A DNA stretch of 64,000 nt from Billgrantia lactosivorans (GCF_003254665.1 NZ_QHGY01000001.1:1178001-1242000), one strand, 5' to 3'; positions 44,340 through 56,467 are shown, counted from the stretch's first letter. Made by a program: numbers and translations. The notes: a model not told the origin generated them from the letters alone.

Positions 44340-45868
44340 GGCGTGTCCTCCTGCGAGACCTTGTCCAGCCGGCCGCTGCGCTCGAGCCAGATCGGCACCA
44401 GCGCCGTCGCCGCCCCCACCAGCACGAGCAGGGCCAGCACCTTGGACAGCGTGTTGTTGAGCAGGCGCAGCCAGGGCACGGGATCGGCCACCGCAGCCAT
44501 GAGCGTCTGCACGTAGCCCTGCTCGGCGATACCGCCGAGAATCAGCCCGAGCACGATCGGCGCCGCCTGGATGCCGATCAGGCGCAGGAAATAGCCGGCG
44601 GTCCCCAGCATCAGCATGATGCCCACGTCGAGGTAGCTGTTGCGCAGCGCGAAGGTGCCGAGAATGGTGACCATGGCGATGCCGGGCAGCAGGAAATAGT
44701 ACGGGGTGCGGATCACCACGCGGTGGATGAGCCGCCCGCCGAGCAGCCCCACCGGCAGCAGCATCAGCGCGGCAAGCCCCATCGACAGGATGAAGCCGTT
44801 GGTGAGCACACCGGACTGGGTGAACAGGTCGAGCCCCGGACGCAGGCCGTGCAGCAGCAGCACCCCGAGAATGATGGCATCCGGCGGCGCCCCCGGGATG
44901 CCCAGGGTGAGCAGCGGCACCATGCTGCCCGCCACCATCACGTTGTTGCTCGATTCCGAGGCGACCACGCCCTCGACGTTGCCCTTGCCGAAGCTCTTGG
45001 GATCCTTGGAGAAGCGTCGCGCCTCGTTGTAGGCGACCAGGCTGGTGACGTTGCCCCCGGCGCCGGGAATGATGGCGATGATCTGGCCGATCAGGCACGA
45101 GCGGATCAGGTTGACGGGCTTGCCGAACACCTGGCGCGCCACCTGCCGGATCGAGGTGTCGCGCCTGCGCAGCTCGCCCACGCCGGGCAGGGCGCCACGC
45201 CCTTCCGCCGCCATGTTCAGCAGCTCGGGTATCACGAACAGCCCGATCAGGGCCACCACGAGTTCGATGCCCCCCTGCAACGGCGGAAAGCCGAAGGTGA
45301 AGCGCGTCTCGCCGCCCACCGGCGAGACGCCGATGGTGCTCAGCAGCATGCCGATGCAGCCCCCCAGCAGGCCCTTGAGCAATGAACCGCTCGACAGGCT
45401 CGCCACCAGCGTGAGACCCAGCATGGCGACCCAGAACATCTCGGCGGGCCCGAAGGCGACCGCCCAGCGCGCCAGCGGCGGCGCCAGCACCAGCAGGAAC
45501 GCGACCCCGACCAGGCCGCCCACCACCGAGGCCATGGTGGCCGCGGCCAGGGCCTCGTAGGCACGCCCCTGGCGCGCCATGGGGTAGCCGTCGAAGGTGG
45601 TGGCGATCGACGAGGGCGTGCCAGGAGTGTTGATCAGGATGGCGGTGAAGGCCCCGCCGTAGATCGACCCCATGTAGACCGCACCCAGCGCTATCAGGCC
45701 CTGCAACGCCTCCATCGAGAAGGTGAAGGGCAGCAGGACGGCCAGCGCCATCGATGCCGTGAGCCCCGGCAGCGCGCCGATGAACAGCCCGGCCGTGACG
45801 CCGAGCAGCACCGTGATCAGGCTCTCGAAGGTCAGCAGCGTGGCCAGCGCCTGGAGCAGCATGTCCAT
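44336..45868 (-). CDS. tctA: tripartite tricarboxylate transporter large membrane subunit (TctA)
   Basis: A 510-residue integral membrane protein with about twelve hydrophobic segments. The family-typical glycine-rich blocks GALPGLTASMALAVLLPFTF (about residues 33-52), GSIYGGAFTAILINTPGTPSSIATTFDGYPMA (about 67-98) and IPGAGGNVTSLVAYNEARRFSK (near 270) are clear. The last marks the second pseudo-repeat. It is the transmembrane carrier driven by ion gradients, with substrate supplied by TctC. It overlaps tctB by four bases. Confidence 0.95.
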   Translation of the reverse strand: MDMLLQALATLLTFESLITVLLGVTAGLFIGALPGLTASMALAVLLPFTFSMEALQGLIALGAVYMGSIYGGAFTAILINTPGTPSSIATTFDGYPMARQGRAYEALAAATMASVVGGLVGVAFLLVLAPPLARWAVAFGPAEMFWVAMLGLTLVASLSSGSLLKGLLGGCIGMLLSTIGVSPVGGETRFTFGFPPLQGGIELVVALIGLFVIPELLNMAAEGRGALPGVGELRRRDTSIRQVARQVFGKPVNLIRSCLIGQIIAIIPGAGGNVTSLVAYNEARRFSKDPKSFGKGNVEGVVASESSNNVMVAGSMVPLLTLGIPGAPPDAIILGVLLLHGLRPGLDLFTQSGVLTNGFILSMGLAALMLLPVGLLGGRLIHRVVIRTPYYFLLPGIAMVTILGTFALRNSYLDVGIMLMLGTAGYFLRLIGIQAAPIVLGLILGGIAEQGYVQTLMAAVADPVPWLRLLNNTLSKVLALLVLVGAATALVPIWLERSGRLDKVSQEDTP

Positions 45869-45911
45869 GTTATCCCTCCCCGCACGAATCGTTGACGGCG
45901 CAACCCGGTGG

Positions 45912-45941
45912 CGGCCGGCCCCGCGGCTGCGGTGCCGGCCG
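45912..45941 (-). promoter_or_regulatory. intercistronic hairpin between tctC and tctA
   Basis: CGGCCGGC (45912-45919) pairs with GCCGGCCG (45934-45941) and CCGC (45921-45924) with GCGG (45929-45932) around a GGCT tetraloop, with one C/T mismatch between. The strong stem lies in the 93-base gap after the binding-protein gene. It probably protects the tctC mRNA end or causes partial termination, giving more binding protein than membrane subunits. No T-run follows. Confidence 0.55.
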
Positions 45942-45961
45942 GAACCATCGCGGGAGGGGCG

Positions 45962-46918
45962 TCAGTCGTCCTCCTTGGCCTCCTCGAGGATCGGCTCGTA
46001 GGCTTCGCGCAGCGTGGCGATGAGCTCGTCGAGTTCCTCGCCGTGGATGTCCTCCATCACGAAGCCGAGCGGTTCCTGCTTCTCGGCGATCTGCTCGTTG
46101 GCCGTGGCGAACGCCTCGCGCAGCCGCTCGACCACCTCGTCGGACGTATCGGCGGGCACCGCCACGCCGCGGTAGGCGCCGCCGACGATGTCGTAGCCCT
46201 GCTCCTTGAAGGTCGGCGCATCGGGCAGCGCCTTGACCCGCTCCTCGGAGGCCACCGCCAGCACCCGCACGTTATCCATCTCGGTGCCCAGCATGGTGTA
46301 GTTGAACAGGCCGCTGACGTGATTGCCCTCCAGCGCCCCCTTGAGCGGGCCGGTGCCGGAGAACGGAATGTAGGTCAGGTCGATGTCGGCTTCCTTCTCG
46401 AAGCGCAGCATGTCCAGGTGGTTGGCACTGTAGGTCCCGCTGCCGCCCAGGGTGATCGCCTCGGGATTCTCCTTGGCATCCTCGACTAGGTCCTCGAGGG
46501 TCTCGTAGGGGCTGTCCTTGGACACGATCAGGGCGTTGGGCGTGGAGTGGAAGAAGGTCACGATCTTCCAGTCGTCGGTCTCGTAGCCGGCGTCGCTGCG
46601 CTCGATCGGCTGGCCGATGATGTGCGGCAGGTTGACGCCGATGATCTCGTAGCCGTCCGCTTCGGCGCTGTTCTGGAACTCGCTCCAGGCCACGGCCCCG
46701 CCGCCGCCCGGCCGGTGGGTCACGTTGACGTTGACGCCCAGTTCCTCCTCCAGGATCGGCTCCTGGAACCTGGCCGTGACATCGGATTCCCCGCCCGGAT
46801 CGAAGGGAATGACGTAGGTGATGTCCTCTTCGGGATATTCGGCCTGCGCCGAGGCGGCGAAGGTGAGTGCCGTCAGCGCCGAAACGGCGACGGCCAGCGT
46901 GTGGCGTGAAACGAACAT
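45962..46918 (-). CDS. tctC: tripartite tricarboxylate transporter substrate-binding protein (TctC/Bug)
   Basis: A 318-residue periplasmic protein with a signal peptide (cleavage expected after AQA near residue 26). The Bug-family core follows: ITYVIPFDPGGESDVTARF, VNVTHRPGGGGAVAWSEF and a C-terminal GVAVPADTSDEVVERLREAF. Bug proteins bind small carboxylates between two lobes; the dehydratase neighbour points to tartrate or a similar diacid. It is the first gene of the operon, with a predicted promoter and operator about 120-145 bases upstream. Confidence 0.93.
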   Translation of the reverse strand: MFVSRHTLAVAVSALTALTFAASAQAEYPEEDITYVIPFDPGGESDVTARFQEPILEEELGVNVNVTHRPGGGGAVAWSEFQNSAEADGYEIIGVNLPHIIGQPIERSDAGYETDDWKIVTFFHSTPNALIVSKDSPYETLEDLVEDAKENPEAITLGGSGTYSANHLDMLRFEKEADIDLTYIPFSGTGPLKGALEGNHVSGLFNYTMLGTEMDNVRVLAVASEERVKALPDAPTFKEQGYDIVGGAYRGVAVPADTSDEVVERLREAFATANEQIAEKQEPLGFVMEDIHGEELDELIATLREAYEPILEEAKEDD

Positions 46919-47036
46919 GGCAATGCTCCTGACGTTGTTGTGATCTCGTCAACGTCCGGCCAGCCAGCGCCGTTGTCGGTTGTCCTTGCCCCTGGCTGCC
47001 GAACCGGCCCGTGCAAGCGCTGCAGGGTCACACTTG

Positions 47037-47064
47037 AAGCTAGCCAAGTTGTAAAACTTGTCAA
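47037..47064 (-). promoter_or_regulatory. predicted tctC operon promoter
   Basis: On the minus strand a perfect -35 box TTGACA (47059-47064) is followed after 16 bases by TAGCTT (47037-47042), a 3-of-6 match to the -10 box with the key TA and final T. The spacer is filled by the palindrome at 47045-47060. Start-site prediction is inference. Confidence 0.6.
47045..47060. promoter_or_regulatory. candidate FCD/GntR operator
   Basis: CAAGTT (47045-47050) and AACTTG (47055-47060) form a perfect 6-bp inverted repeat with a four-base spacer. It lies between the -10 and -35 boxes and overlaps the -35 by two bases, so binding would block RNA polymerase. It begins 12 bases past the regulator gene's stop. 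Confidence 0.6.
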
Positions 47065-47071
47065 ATTGCCG

Positions 47072-47821
47072 TCAGCCTTCGAAGACCCGCCGGCGGGAAT
47101 TGCCGAGGTGCTCGCGCATGCAGCGGCTGGCCGCCTCGCCATCTCCGGCGATCACGCTGTCGTGGATGCGGCGATGCTCCTCCTGCACCTCGGGCAGGTG
47201 GTGGGCGGGGCGACGCAGGCCCAGACCGCGCGCCAGGTTCTGGCCATAGGTGATCGGCTCCTTGAGCGACAGCAGCGTCTGGGAGAAGAAGCGGTTGTGG
47301 GTGGCCTCGGCGATGGCCAGGTGGAAGCCGAAGTCGGCATCCACGCCGAGCGCGTTGTCGCGGATGCGCTGCTCGAGCAGCCTCAGCGCGGCGGTGATCG
47401 CCCGGCGGTCCTCGTTACCGGCATTGACCGCCGCCAAGCGCGCCGACTCGGCCTCGACCGCGATACGAAACTCGAAGCAGCGCTGGATGTCCGCCAGGGT
47501 CTCCAGCGGCGCGAACTCTAGCATGGCGCGGTCGGGGCGCAGGCACACGAAGCTGCCCGCGCCGCGGTGCGAGCGCACCAGGCCATCCTCGCGCAGCTTG
47601 GCCAGGGCCTCGCGCACGATCGGACGCGAGACGCCATAACGCTTCGCCAGGGCGTCTTCGGAGGGCAGGCGCTCGCCCTCGTCGAACTCCCGCCGGATGA
47701 TGCGATCGATGATGTCGCCGTAGACGCGGTCGCTGAGCTTGAAGGCGCGCTGCCTGTCCGCCTCGGGAGAGCCGCCCTCGGCTCCGCGGTCGTCGCGGCG
47801 ATGGGGGGTGGAGGATGTCAT
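47072..47821 (-). CDS. GntR-family transcriptional regulator (FCD/FadR subfamily)
   Basis: A 249-residue regulator: a winged helix-turn-helix at about residues 35-95 (DGERLPSEDALAKRYGVSRPIVREALAKLREDGLVRSHRGAGSF), then the helical FCD effector domain with metal/ligand residues in DFGFHLAIAEATHN and EEHRRIHDSVIAGD. FCD regulators respond to small organic acids. Same strand as and directly upstream of tctC, so it most likely controls the tct-dehydratase operon through the palindrome at 47045-47060. Confidence 0.93.
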   Translation of the reverse strand: MTSSTPHRRDDRGAEGGSPEADRQRAFKLSDRVYGDIIDRIIRREFDEGERLPSEDALAKRYGVSRPIVREALAKLREDGLVRSHRGAGSFVCLRPDRAMLEFAPLETLADIQRCFEFRIAVEAESARLAAVNAGNEDRRAITAALRLLEQRIRDNALGVDADFGFHLAIAEATHNRFFSQTLLSLKEPITYGQNLARGLGLRRPAHHLPEVQEEHRRIHDSVIAGDGEAASRCMREHLGNSRRRVFEG

Positions 47822-47924
47822 GTCACGCTTCCTTGGCCTTTCCCTCTTGCCTATACCTTACCGTTCTTGCGGGGCGCTGGCATGGTTTCGAGCCACGACT
47901 CGCCGCGCCGGCCTGCCCTGAACA

Positions 47925-47956
47925 GCAGAAGCGCCCCGCTGGCGGGGCGCTTCTGC
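47925..47956 (-). terminator. hairpin after katG
   Basis: GCAGAAGCGCCCC and GGGGCGCTTCTGC form a perfect 13-bp stem (47925-47937 and 47944-47956). It stands 28 bases after the katG stop. No T-run on the minus-strand exit, but position and strength suggest transcription ends here. Confidence 0.6.
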
Positions 47957-47983
47957 CACTCCTCCTTCAGTTTCAGGTCGGCC

Positions 47984-50442
<2,459 letters not shown>

Positions 50443-51597
50443 ATGACTGCCGCCGAGATGCTCGAACGCCTGGTAGGCTTTGCCACCGTGTCGCGCGATT
50501 CCAACCTCGACCTGATCGCCTTCGTCGAAGGCTACCTCGACGAGCACGGCGTGAAGCACTGGCGGGTGGAAAGCGACGACGGCAAGAAGGCCAACCTGCT
50601 GGCGCGCATCGGGCCGGAGGTGGTAGGCGGTGTGGTGCTGTCGGGCCACACCGACGTGGTGCCGGTCGACGGCCAGCCCTGGTCCACCGACCCGTTCACG
50701 CTGGTCGACAAGGGCGACGGCAAGCTCTACGGACGCGGCACCTGCGACATGAAAGGCTTCATCGCCTGCGCCCTGGCCGAGCTGCCCGAATGGGTGGCGC
50801 GCGGCTTGGACAAGCCGATCTACCTGGCGCTCTCCTACGACGAGGAGGTGGGCTGCATCGGCGCACCACGCATGATCGAGCGACTGATGGCCGACCATCC
50901 GCGCCCGGCGGCGGTGATCGTCGGCGAGCCGACCCTGATGCAGCCGGTGGTGGCGCACAAGGGCGCCACCAACCTGCGTACCACGGTGACCGGCCGCGCC
51001 TCCCACTCCAGCCAGGTCGACCAGGGCGTGTCGGCGATCCACGTCGCGGCACGGCTGGTGACGAAGATCGAGGACGTGATGAGCGAGCTGCGCGCCGAGG
51101 GGCGCGTCGACGAGGCCTTCAACGTCGCCCACTCCAGCCTGCACGTGGGCAAGATCGCCGGCGGCACCGCGATCAACATCATGGCGCGGGAGTGCACCTT
51201 CGAGTGGGAGATCCGCCACCTGCCCAGCGACCGCTTCGAGGAGCTGATCGGGCGTGTCAACGACTACGCCACCGAGCTCGAGGCCGAGATGCAGCAGCGT
51301 GCGCCCGAGACGAGCATCGTCACCGAGGCGCTGAACGTCACGGTGCCGGCGCTGGCCGACGACAACAACGCCGCGGTGCTCGACCTGTGCCGCGAGCTGC
51401 TCGGCGAGCAGCCCAGCGGCGCGGTGGCCTACGCCACCGAGGCCGGCCAGTTCCAGCGCGTGGGGCTGCCCACCGTGATCTGCGGCCCCGGCAGCATTCG
51501 CCAGGCCCACCAGCCCGACGAATACATCGAGCTCGAGCAGCTCGCGGCGGGCAGCCGCTTCATGCAGGCCCTGGGGCGGCGGCTGGCGGGGGGCTAG
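50443..51597 (+). CDS. argE: acetylornithine deacetylase
   Basis: A 384-residue M20-family metallohydrolase that removes the acetyl group from N2-acetylornithine in arginine biosynthesis. Di-metal ligands sit in LSGHTDVVPVDGQPW (near residue 67), YGRGTCDMKGFIAC (near 98) and SYDEEVGCIGAP (near 130). The C-terminal VICGPGSIRQAHQPDEYIEL carries the last His. GAGAG precedes the ATG. Its stop shares CTAG with the convergent lactonase gene. Confidence 0.93.
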   Translation: MTAAEMLERLVGFATVSRDSNLDLIAFVEGYLDEHGVKHWRVESDDGKKANLLARIGPEVVGGVVLSGHTDVVPVDGQPWSTDPFTLVDKGDGKLYGRGTCDMKGFIACALAELPEWVARGLDKPIYLALSYDEEVGCIGAPRMIERLMADHPRPAAVIVGEPTLMQPVVAHKGATNLRTTVTGRASHSSQVDQGVSAIHVAARLVTKIEDVMSELRAEGRVDEAFNVAHSSLHVGKIAGGTAINIMARECTFEWEIRHLPSDRFEELIGRVNDYATELEAEMQQRAPETSIVTEALNVTVPALADDNNAAVLDLCRELLGEQPSGAVAYATEAGQFQRVGLPTVICGPGSIRQAHQPDEYIELEQLAAGSRFMQALGRRLAGG

Positions 51598-52481
51598 CCA
51601 CCGAAGCCGGGCTCGGCAAGCCCCGTCACGCCGGTTCTCATCTGCAGCAGGCTGCCGGCCAGCGGCCAGCGCGCCTTGCCTTCGGCGGCCAGGTGCTGGG
51701 TCGCGGTGGTGATGTAGAGCGTGCGCAGGTCGGGCCCGCCGAAGGCCACCATGGTCGGGTGCGGGCACGGCACCGGGTGCTCCGCCACCAGTTCGCCCGC
51801 CGGCGAGAAGCGCACGATGCGACCGCCGTCGTAGAGCGCGCTCCAGTAGCAACCCTCGCGGTCCACCGCCGCGCCGTCGGGCACGCCGGGAAGCTCCAGC
51901 CTTTCCAGGTCGACCCAGGTTTCGCCCTCCCCCAGGGTGCCGCTGTCGACGTCGAAGGGGTAGCGCAGGATGCGCCGGCTCAGCGAGTCGGTGTGGTAGA
52001 GCCAGCGCCGGTCGGGGCTGAAGGCCAGGCCGTTGGAGATGCGGACATTCGGCAAGCGCCGGGTGAGTTCGCCGCGGTCGAGACAGTAGAGCGCCGCCGT
52101 GGGGCTCGCCTCGTCGCTGGCGATGGTGCCCACCCACAGCCGGCCGGCGGCGTCGCAGCGGCCGTCGTTGAAGCGGTTGCCCTGCCCCGCCTGTTGCCAC
52201 TCGGGGTTGTCGGCCAGCCGCTCGGGCTCGCCGTTCTCGGGCAGGCGCAGGATGCCCGACGCGGCGGCGGCCACCAGCCCGGAATCGGCGAGCGCCAAGC
52301 AGCCCACCTTCTCGCCCAGCTCGGTGCGCGTCGGTGTTCCGCCCACCTGCGGTTGCCAGGCGTAGACATGGCCGTTATTGATATCGGCCCAGTAGAGCGT
52401 CTGGCGCTCCACCGACCAAACCGGGCTCTCGCCCAGGCTCATGTCTAGCTTTACCGCCACTTCGATACTGCCCTCTGGCAT
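51594..52481 (-). CDS. SMP-30/gluconolactonase family lactonase
   Basis: A 295-residue six-bladed beta-propeller. The divalent-metal Glu is in LGESPVWS (near residue 18), the Asn in VRISNGLAFSPD (near 147) and the Asp in DGAAVDREGCYW. Such enzymes open sugar-derived lactones to aldonic acids. The frame opens at 52511, but MPEGSIEV at 52481 has GGAGG just upstream. As last gene of the sugar operon it fits the second step of oxidative pentose/hexose breakdown, between dehydrogenase and dehydratase. Confidence 0.9.
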   Translation of the reverse strand: MPEGSIEVAVKLDMSLGESPVWSVERQTLYWADINNGHVYAWQPQVGGTPTRTELGEKVGCLALADSGLVAAAASGILRLPENGEPERLADNPEWQQAGQGNRFNDGRCDAAGRLWVGTIASDEASPTAALYCLDRGELTRRLPNVRISNGLAFSPDRRWLYHTDSLSRRILRYPFDVDSGTLGEGETWVDLERLELPGVPDGAAVDREGCYWSALYDGGRIVRFSPAGELVAEHPVPCPHPTMVAFGGPDLRTLYITTATQHLAAEGKARWPLAGSLLQMRTGVTGLAEPGFGG

Positions 52482-52515
52482 ATGACCTCCCTTGCCTGTC
52501 ACGTCATCCATCGCC

Positions 52516-54315
52516 TCAATGATTGTCGCGCGGCGGGCTCTGGCGTGCCACGTCGCGGTACCGGGTGGCTCCCTGCAGCGTCATGCCGCGATCGAGCGGC
52601 TCGACCAGGGTGCGCTGGATCTCCTGCCACGGCGTCTGGTGGTCGGGGTAGCGGTAGCCGCCCTGCTTCTCCAGCCGCTCGTGTCGCGCCTGTATCTCGG
52701 CGTCGTCCACCAACAGGTTCACTTCGCCGCGACTCAGGTCGACGCGCAGCCGATCGCCATCCACGAGCAGCGCCAACCCGCCGCCGGTGGCCGCCTCGGG
52801 GGCGGCGTTGAGGATCGACGGCGAGCCCGAGGTACCCGACTGGCGCCCGTCCCCCAGGCACGGCAGCGACTCGATGCCGCGCTTGATCAGCGCCTCGGGC
52901 GGCTGCATGTTGACCACCTCGGCACCGCCGGGGTGGCCCACCGGGCCGGCCCCGCGCATCACCAGGATGGTGGTCTCGTCGATGCCGAGCGCCGGGTCGT
53001 CGATGCGCGCGTGGTAATCCTCCGAGCCGTCGAACACCACCACCTTGCCCTCGAAGGCCTCGGGGTCGTCGGGGTTGGAGAGGAAGCGCGCGCGAAAGTC
53101 GGCGGAGATCACGCTGGTCTTCATCAGCGCCGAATCGAACAGGTTGCCCTTGAGGTTGAGGAAGCCGGCCTTCTCGACCAGCGGGTTGGCATAGCGGCGG
53201 ATCACCTCGGGGTCCTGGGTCTCGCAGCCGCTGCAATTGTCGGCAAGCGTTCTCCCATTGACGGTGAGCGCCTCGCCGTGGAGCTTGCCGGCACCGATCA
53301 GCTCGTGGACCACTGCCGGCACGCCGCCGGCACGGTGGAACTCCTCGGAGAGATAGGCCCCGGCGGGCATCACGTTGGCCAGCAGCGGAATGGCATGCCC
53401 CAGCGTCTGCCAGTCGTCGTTGCTGATCTCGACGCCGGCGTGACGGGCGATGGCGTTGACATGGATCGGCGCGTTGGAGGAGCCGCCCAGCGCCGAGCAC
53501 ACCACGATGGCGTTCTCGAACGCCTCGCGGACCAGAATATCGCTGGGCCGCAGGTCCTGCCACACCATGTCGACGATGCGCGTGCCGGTGTCGTAGGCCA
53601 CGATCGAGCGCTCCTTGTAGGGCGCCGGGATCATCGCCGAGCCGGGCAGGCTCATGCCCAGCGCCTCGGCCATCGAGTTCATGGTCGAGGCGGTGCCCAT
53701 GGTGTTGCAATGCCCCACCGAGGGGGCCGAATCGGTCGCCCGGGCGAGGAACTCGGCGTAGTCGATGTCGCCGGCCGCGAGCCGCTTGCGCAGCTCCCAG
53801 ATGATGGTACCGGAGCCGACCCGGTCCGGCCCACGCCAGCCGTTGAGCATCGGCCCGCCGGAGAGCACGATGGCGGGAATGTTGACCGTGGCCGCGGCCA
53901 TCAGGCTCGCCGGGGTGGTCTTGTCGCAGCCGGTGGTGAGCACCACGCCGTCGAGCGGGTAACCGTGCAGCACCTCGACCAGGCCCAGGTAGGCCAGGTT
54001 GCGATCAAGCGCGGCGGTGGGCCGCCGCGCGTTCTCGTGGATCGGGTGCAGCGGGAATTCGAACGGTACCCCGCCGGTGGCGCGAATGCCGTCCTTGACC
54101 CGTTTCACCAGTTCGATGTGATGGCGGTTGCATGGTGTCAGGTCGGAGCCCGACTGGCAGATACCGATGATCGGCTTGCCGCTGGCGAGCTCCTCCAGGG
54201 TGATGCCGTAGTTCATGTAGCGTTCGATGCACAGCGCCGTGGTGCCCGGATGATCGGGGTTGTCGAACCACCAGCGCGAACGCAGCTGGTCGGGCGTGAT
54301 CTTGCGGTCGGTCAT
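52516..54315 (-). CDS. IlvD/EDD-family sugar-acid dehydratase (arabonate/xylonate type)
   Basis: A 599-residue Fe-S dehydratase. The cluster cysteines are in [14 protein letters not shown] (near residue 52), [11 protein letters not shown] (near 128) and [11 protein letters not shown] (near 365). The N-terminal [26 protein letters not shown] and the overall length match pentonate dehydratases rather than IlvD itself. It would convert an aldonic acid to 2-keto-3-deoxy acid. It lies in the operon between the epimerase and lactonase genes. L-arabonate, D-xylonate and related acids cannot be separated by eye. Confidence 0.9.
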   Translation of the reverse strand: MTDRKITPDQLRSRWWFDNPDHPGTTALCIERYMNYGITLEELASGKPIIGICQSGSDLTPCNRHHIELVKRVKDGIRATGGVPFEFPLHPIHENARRPTAALDRNLAYLGLVEVLHGYPLDGVVLTTGCDKTTPASLMAAATVNIPAIVLSGGPMLNGWRGPDRVGSGTIIWELRKRLAAGDIDYAEFLARATDSAPSVGHCNTMGTASTMNSMAEALGMSLPGSAMIPAPYKERSIVAYDTGTRIVDMVWQDLRPSDILVREAFENAIVVCSALGGSSNAPIHVNAIARHAGVEISNDDWQTLGHAIPLLANVMPAGAYLSEEFHRAGGVPAVVHELIGAGKLHGEALTVNGRTLADNCSGCETQDPEVIRRYANPLVEKAGFLNLKGNLFDSALMKTSVISADFRARFLSNPDDPEAFEGKVVVFDGSEDYHARIDDPALGIDETTILVMRGAGPVGHPGGAEVVNMQPPEALIKRGIESLPCLGDGRQSGTSGSPSILNAAPEAATGGGLALLVDGDRLRVDLSRGEVNLLVDDAEIQARHERLEKQGGYRYPDHQTPWQEIQRTLVEPLDRGMTLQGATRYRDVARQSPPRDNH

Positions 54316-54399
54316 GGTCTTCCCCTGAGTAAAGGTTCTCTCATAGTTTCCGCATCCGAACCGGCTATGGGAAACCTGCCATGCTCCCAGGCAGGGTCG

Positions 54400-55293
54400 T
54401 CAGCCCCTTGCCGATGTTGTGCGACAAGAAAAACGCCACGCCTGAGTCAGCGTCTGCCCGCGGGCAAGTTCGACAAGCCCGTGAGCCAGAGGATCGGCGA
54501 AGTGATGAGCGTTCACGTCGTGGGAAACCGGCTCGAAGCAGAAGAAATCCGCCCCCTCGCCGGGTGAGTAAATCAGATAACGTCCGACGCTTGGAAGGCA
54601 CGCCACCTTGAGGGCCAACCCGCGCGACGGCCAGGCGATGCTTGCCACCCCCCGCCAGCCAGAGAACAGGTTGTCGATAGGGCCGGCTGGCAGACGGCTG
54701 GCCGTCGCGAATGACCAATCATCGCAGGCGGCAAGCGGTCGCCAGCGGACCGGGAGCTGGGCATCGTCGACTTCCCAGACGCCCCGGGCGGGAGCTTCGA
54801 TGATGACATCGGAGGTACGCGGAAACCACGGATGCAGCCCGACCCCGTAAGGCACCGGGCGCTCTCCCAAGTGAGTCACCTCCAGTTCGATCGCCAGGCA
54901 ATTCCCCTCGAGGCGATAGCGCAGCTCAGCACGGTAGTCGAAGGGTGGCTGCCATGCTGAACGCAGCATGAGCACAAGCTCGCTCTTCGCAGCGTGCATG
55001 ACCTCCCAGGCCTGCTGCCAGCCGTCACCGTGGATCGGCAACGGCTCACCCGGAAGATTGGCAGCCAATGCATAATGGCGGCCTCGCCAGCGAAAACCAC
55101 CTTTGGCGATACGGTTCGACCAGGGTACCAGCGGGTACAGCCCCATGCCGTTAGGATCGCGGGACGACGCCCGGCCGGGGCGGAAAAGCGGCTCGGGGCC
55201 GTGCGGCATCAGGGCATCGAAGCGCACCACGCAGCCGCCCAGCTCAGGCAGGACCTCCAGGTAGAGCCGGTCACTGCTCAACCGCACGCTCAT
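54400..55293 (-). CDS. aldose 1-epimerase family protein
   Basis: A 297-residue beta-sandwich of the galactose-mutarotase superfamily. GLYPLVPWSNRIAKGGFRWRG (near residue 50) holds the conserved N-R pair, LPIHGDGWQQAWEV (near 87) the catalytic His region, and PYGVGLHPWFPR (near 145) the second His. A conserved C-terminal Glu is expected in GADFFCFEPVSHDVNA. It equilibrates sugar anomers so that the oxidising enzyme or the importer sees the right form. Confidence 0.88.
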   Translation of the reverse strand: MSVRLSSDRLYLEVLPELGGCVVRFDALMPHGPEPLFRPGRASSRDPNGMGLYPLVPWSNRIAKGGFRWRGRHYALAANLPGEPLPIHGDGWQQAWEVMHAAKSELVLMLRSAWQPPFDYRAELRYRLEGNCLAIELEVTHLGERPVPYGVGLHPWFPRTSDVIIEAPARGVWEVDDAQLPVRWRPLAACDDWSFATASRLPAGPIDNLFSGWRGVASIAWPSRGLALKVACLPSVGRYLIYSPGEGADFFCFEPVSHDVNAHHFADPLAHGLVELARGQTLTQAWRFSCRTTSARG

Positions 55294-55303
55294 CGCCAGC
55301 CCC

Positions 55304-56467
55304 TCAGAAAGTCACCCAGGCACCACCCGACTGCGATGACTCCAGCGCCCGGGTGATGAACTGCAGGCCATCGACCCCATCGTCCACTCCCGGCGTGCTG
55401 GCGGACAGTACCGCGGCCTCCCGCCCCGCCTGACGCGCTCGGATCTGCTCGGCGAAGTCAGTGTAGAGCTGGGCGAAGGCTTCCAGGTAGCCCTCGGGGT
55501 GCCCCGGCGGGATTCGCGATGCGACAAGCGCCGCGTCACCGAGCCCAGGACCGTTGCGGGTCAGGATCCGTGACGGCTCACCCAGCGGCGAGTGGAACAG
55601 CCGGTTGGGCGTCTCCTGATGCCATTCAAGTCCGCCTCGGCTGCCGTAGACCCGCAACTTCAGGCCGTTCTCGTTTCCCGGCACCACCTGACTCGACCAC
55701 AGCATGCCCCGCGCCCCGCCCCTGAAGCGCAGCATCATGTGCACGTTGTCATCCAGGGCGCGGCCCTCGACGAAGGTGTGCAGGTCCGCCGCCAGCGACT
55801 CCAGCTCGAGCCCGGTGACGAAGCGCGCCAGGTGATAGGCGTGGGTGCCAATATCGCCCAGGCAGCCTGCCGGGCCGCTGCGCTTGGGATCGGTGCGCCA
55901 CTCGGCCTGCTTGACCCCACTCTCCTCGAGGCGCGTCGACAGCCAGTCCTGAGGATATTCGACCTGCACGACCCGAAGCTCGCCCAGCTCGCCGGCGGCG
56001 ACCATGTCACGGGCCTGACGCACCAGCGGGTAGCCGGAGTAGTTATGGGTGAGCCCGAAGAACAGACCGCTGCGTTCGACCAGCGCGGCCAGCGCCTGGG
56101 CATCCTCAAGGGTAGTGGTCATCGGCTTGTCGCAGATCACATGGATGCCGGCCTCGAGAAAGGTACGCGCCACGTCGAAGTGCAGGTGATTGGGCGTGAC
56201 GATGGCGACCACGTCGATGCCGTCGGGGCGCTGGCTTTCCGCCTCGGCCATGGCGCGGTAGTCGGGGTAGGCGCGCGCTTCGGCGACATGCAGCTCGGCG
56301 GCCGCCCCCCGGCTGCGCTCGGGATCGGAGGCGAAGGCGCCGGCCACCAGTTCGTAGTGGTCGTCGATTCGGGCGGCGATGCGATGCACGCCACCAATGA
56401 AGGCTCCCGGGCCGCCACCGACCATGCCCAGGCGCAGCCGGCGGGTTGTCTCGTCAAGTTGGCTCAT
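55304..56467 (-). CDS. Gfo/Idh/MocA family oxidoreductase
   Basis: A 387-residue NAD(P)-dependent sugar or cyclitol dehydrogenase. The Rossmann motif is [16 protein letters not shown] (near residue 14). The ITP-type segment [14 protein letters not shown] and the catalytic-lysine block [14 protein letters not shown] (EKP-like, near residue 112) follow. [17 protein letters not shown] (near 205) contains the Asp-His pair of the active site. It follows the isomerase gene by 13 bases. Typical substrates are inositols, glycosides at C3 or free sugars. Confidence 0.9.
   Translation of the reverse strand: MSQLDETTRRLRLGMVGGGPGAFIGGVHRIAARIDDHYELVAGAFASDPERSRGAAAELHVAEARAYPDYRAMAEAESQRPDGIDVVAIVTPNHLHFDVARTFLEAGIHVICDKPMTTTLEDAQALAALVERSGLFFGLTHNYSGYPLVRQARDMVAAGELGELRVVQVEYPQDWLSTRLEESGVKQAEWRTDPKRSGPAGCLGDIGTHAYHLARFVTGLELESLAADLHTFVEGRALDDNVHMMLRFRGGARGMLWSSQVVPGNENGLKLRVYGSRGGLEWHQETPNRLFHSPLGEPSRILTRNGPGLGDAALVASRIPPGHPEGYLEAFAQLYTDFAEQIRARQAGREAAVLSASTPGVDDGVDGLQFITRALESSQSGGAWVTF

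Noticed and set aside
42495..44516. 673-codon open frame on the plus strand
   Set aside because: Antisense to the tartrate dehydratase and TctB genes; no recognisable domain.
43884..45098. TctB gene extended to 45098
   Set aside because: The extra N-terminal part is Arg/Gly/His-rich and out of frame with tctA codons; the real TctB starts at 44339 with an ATGA overlap.
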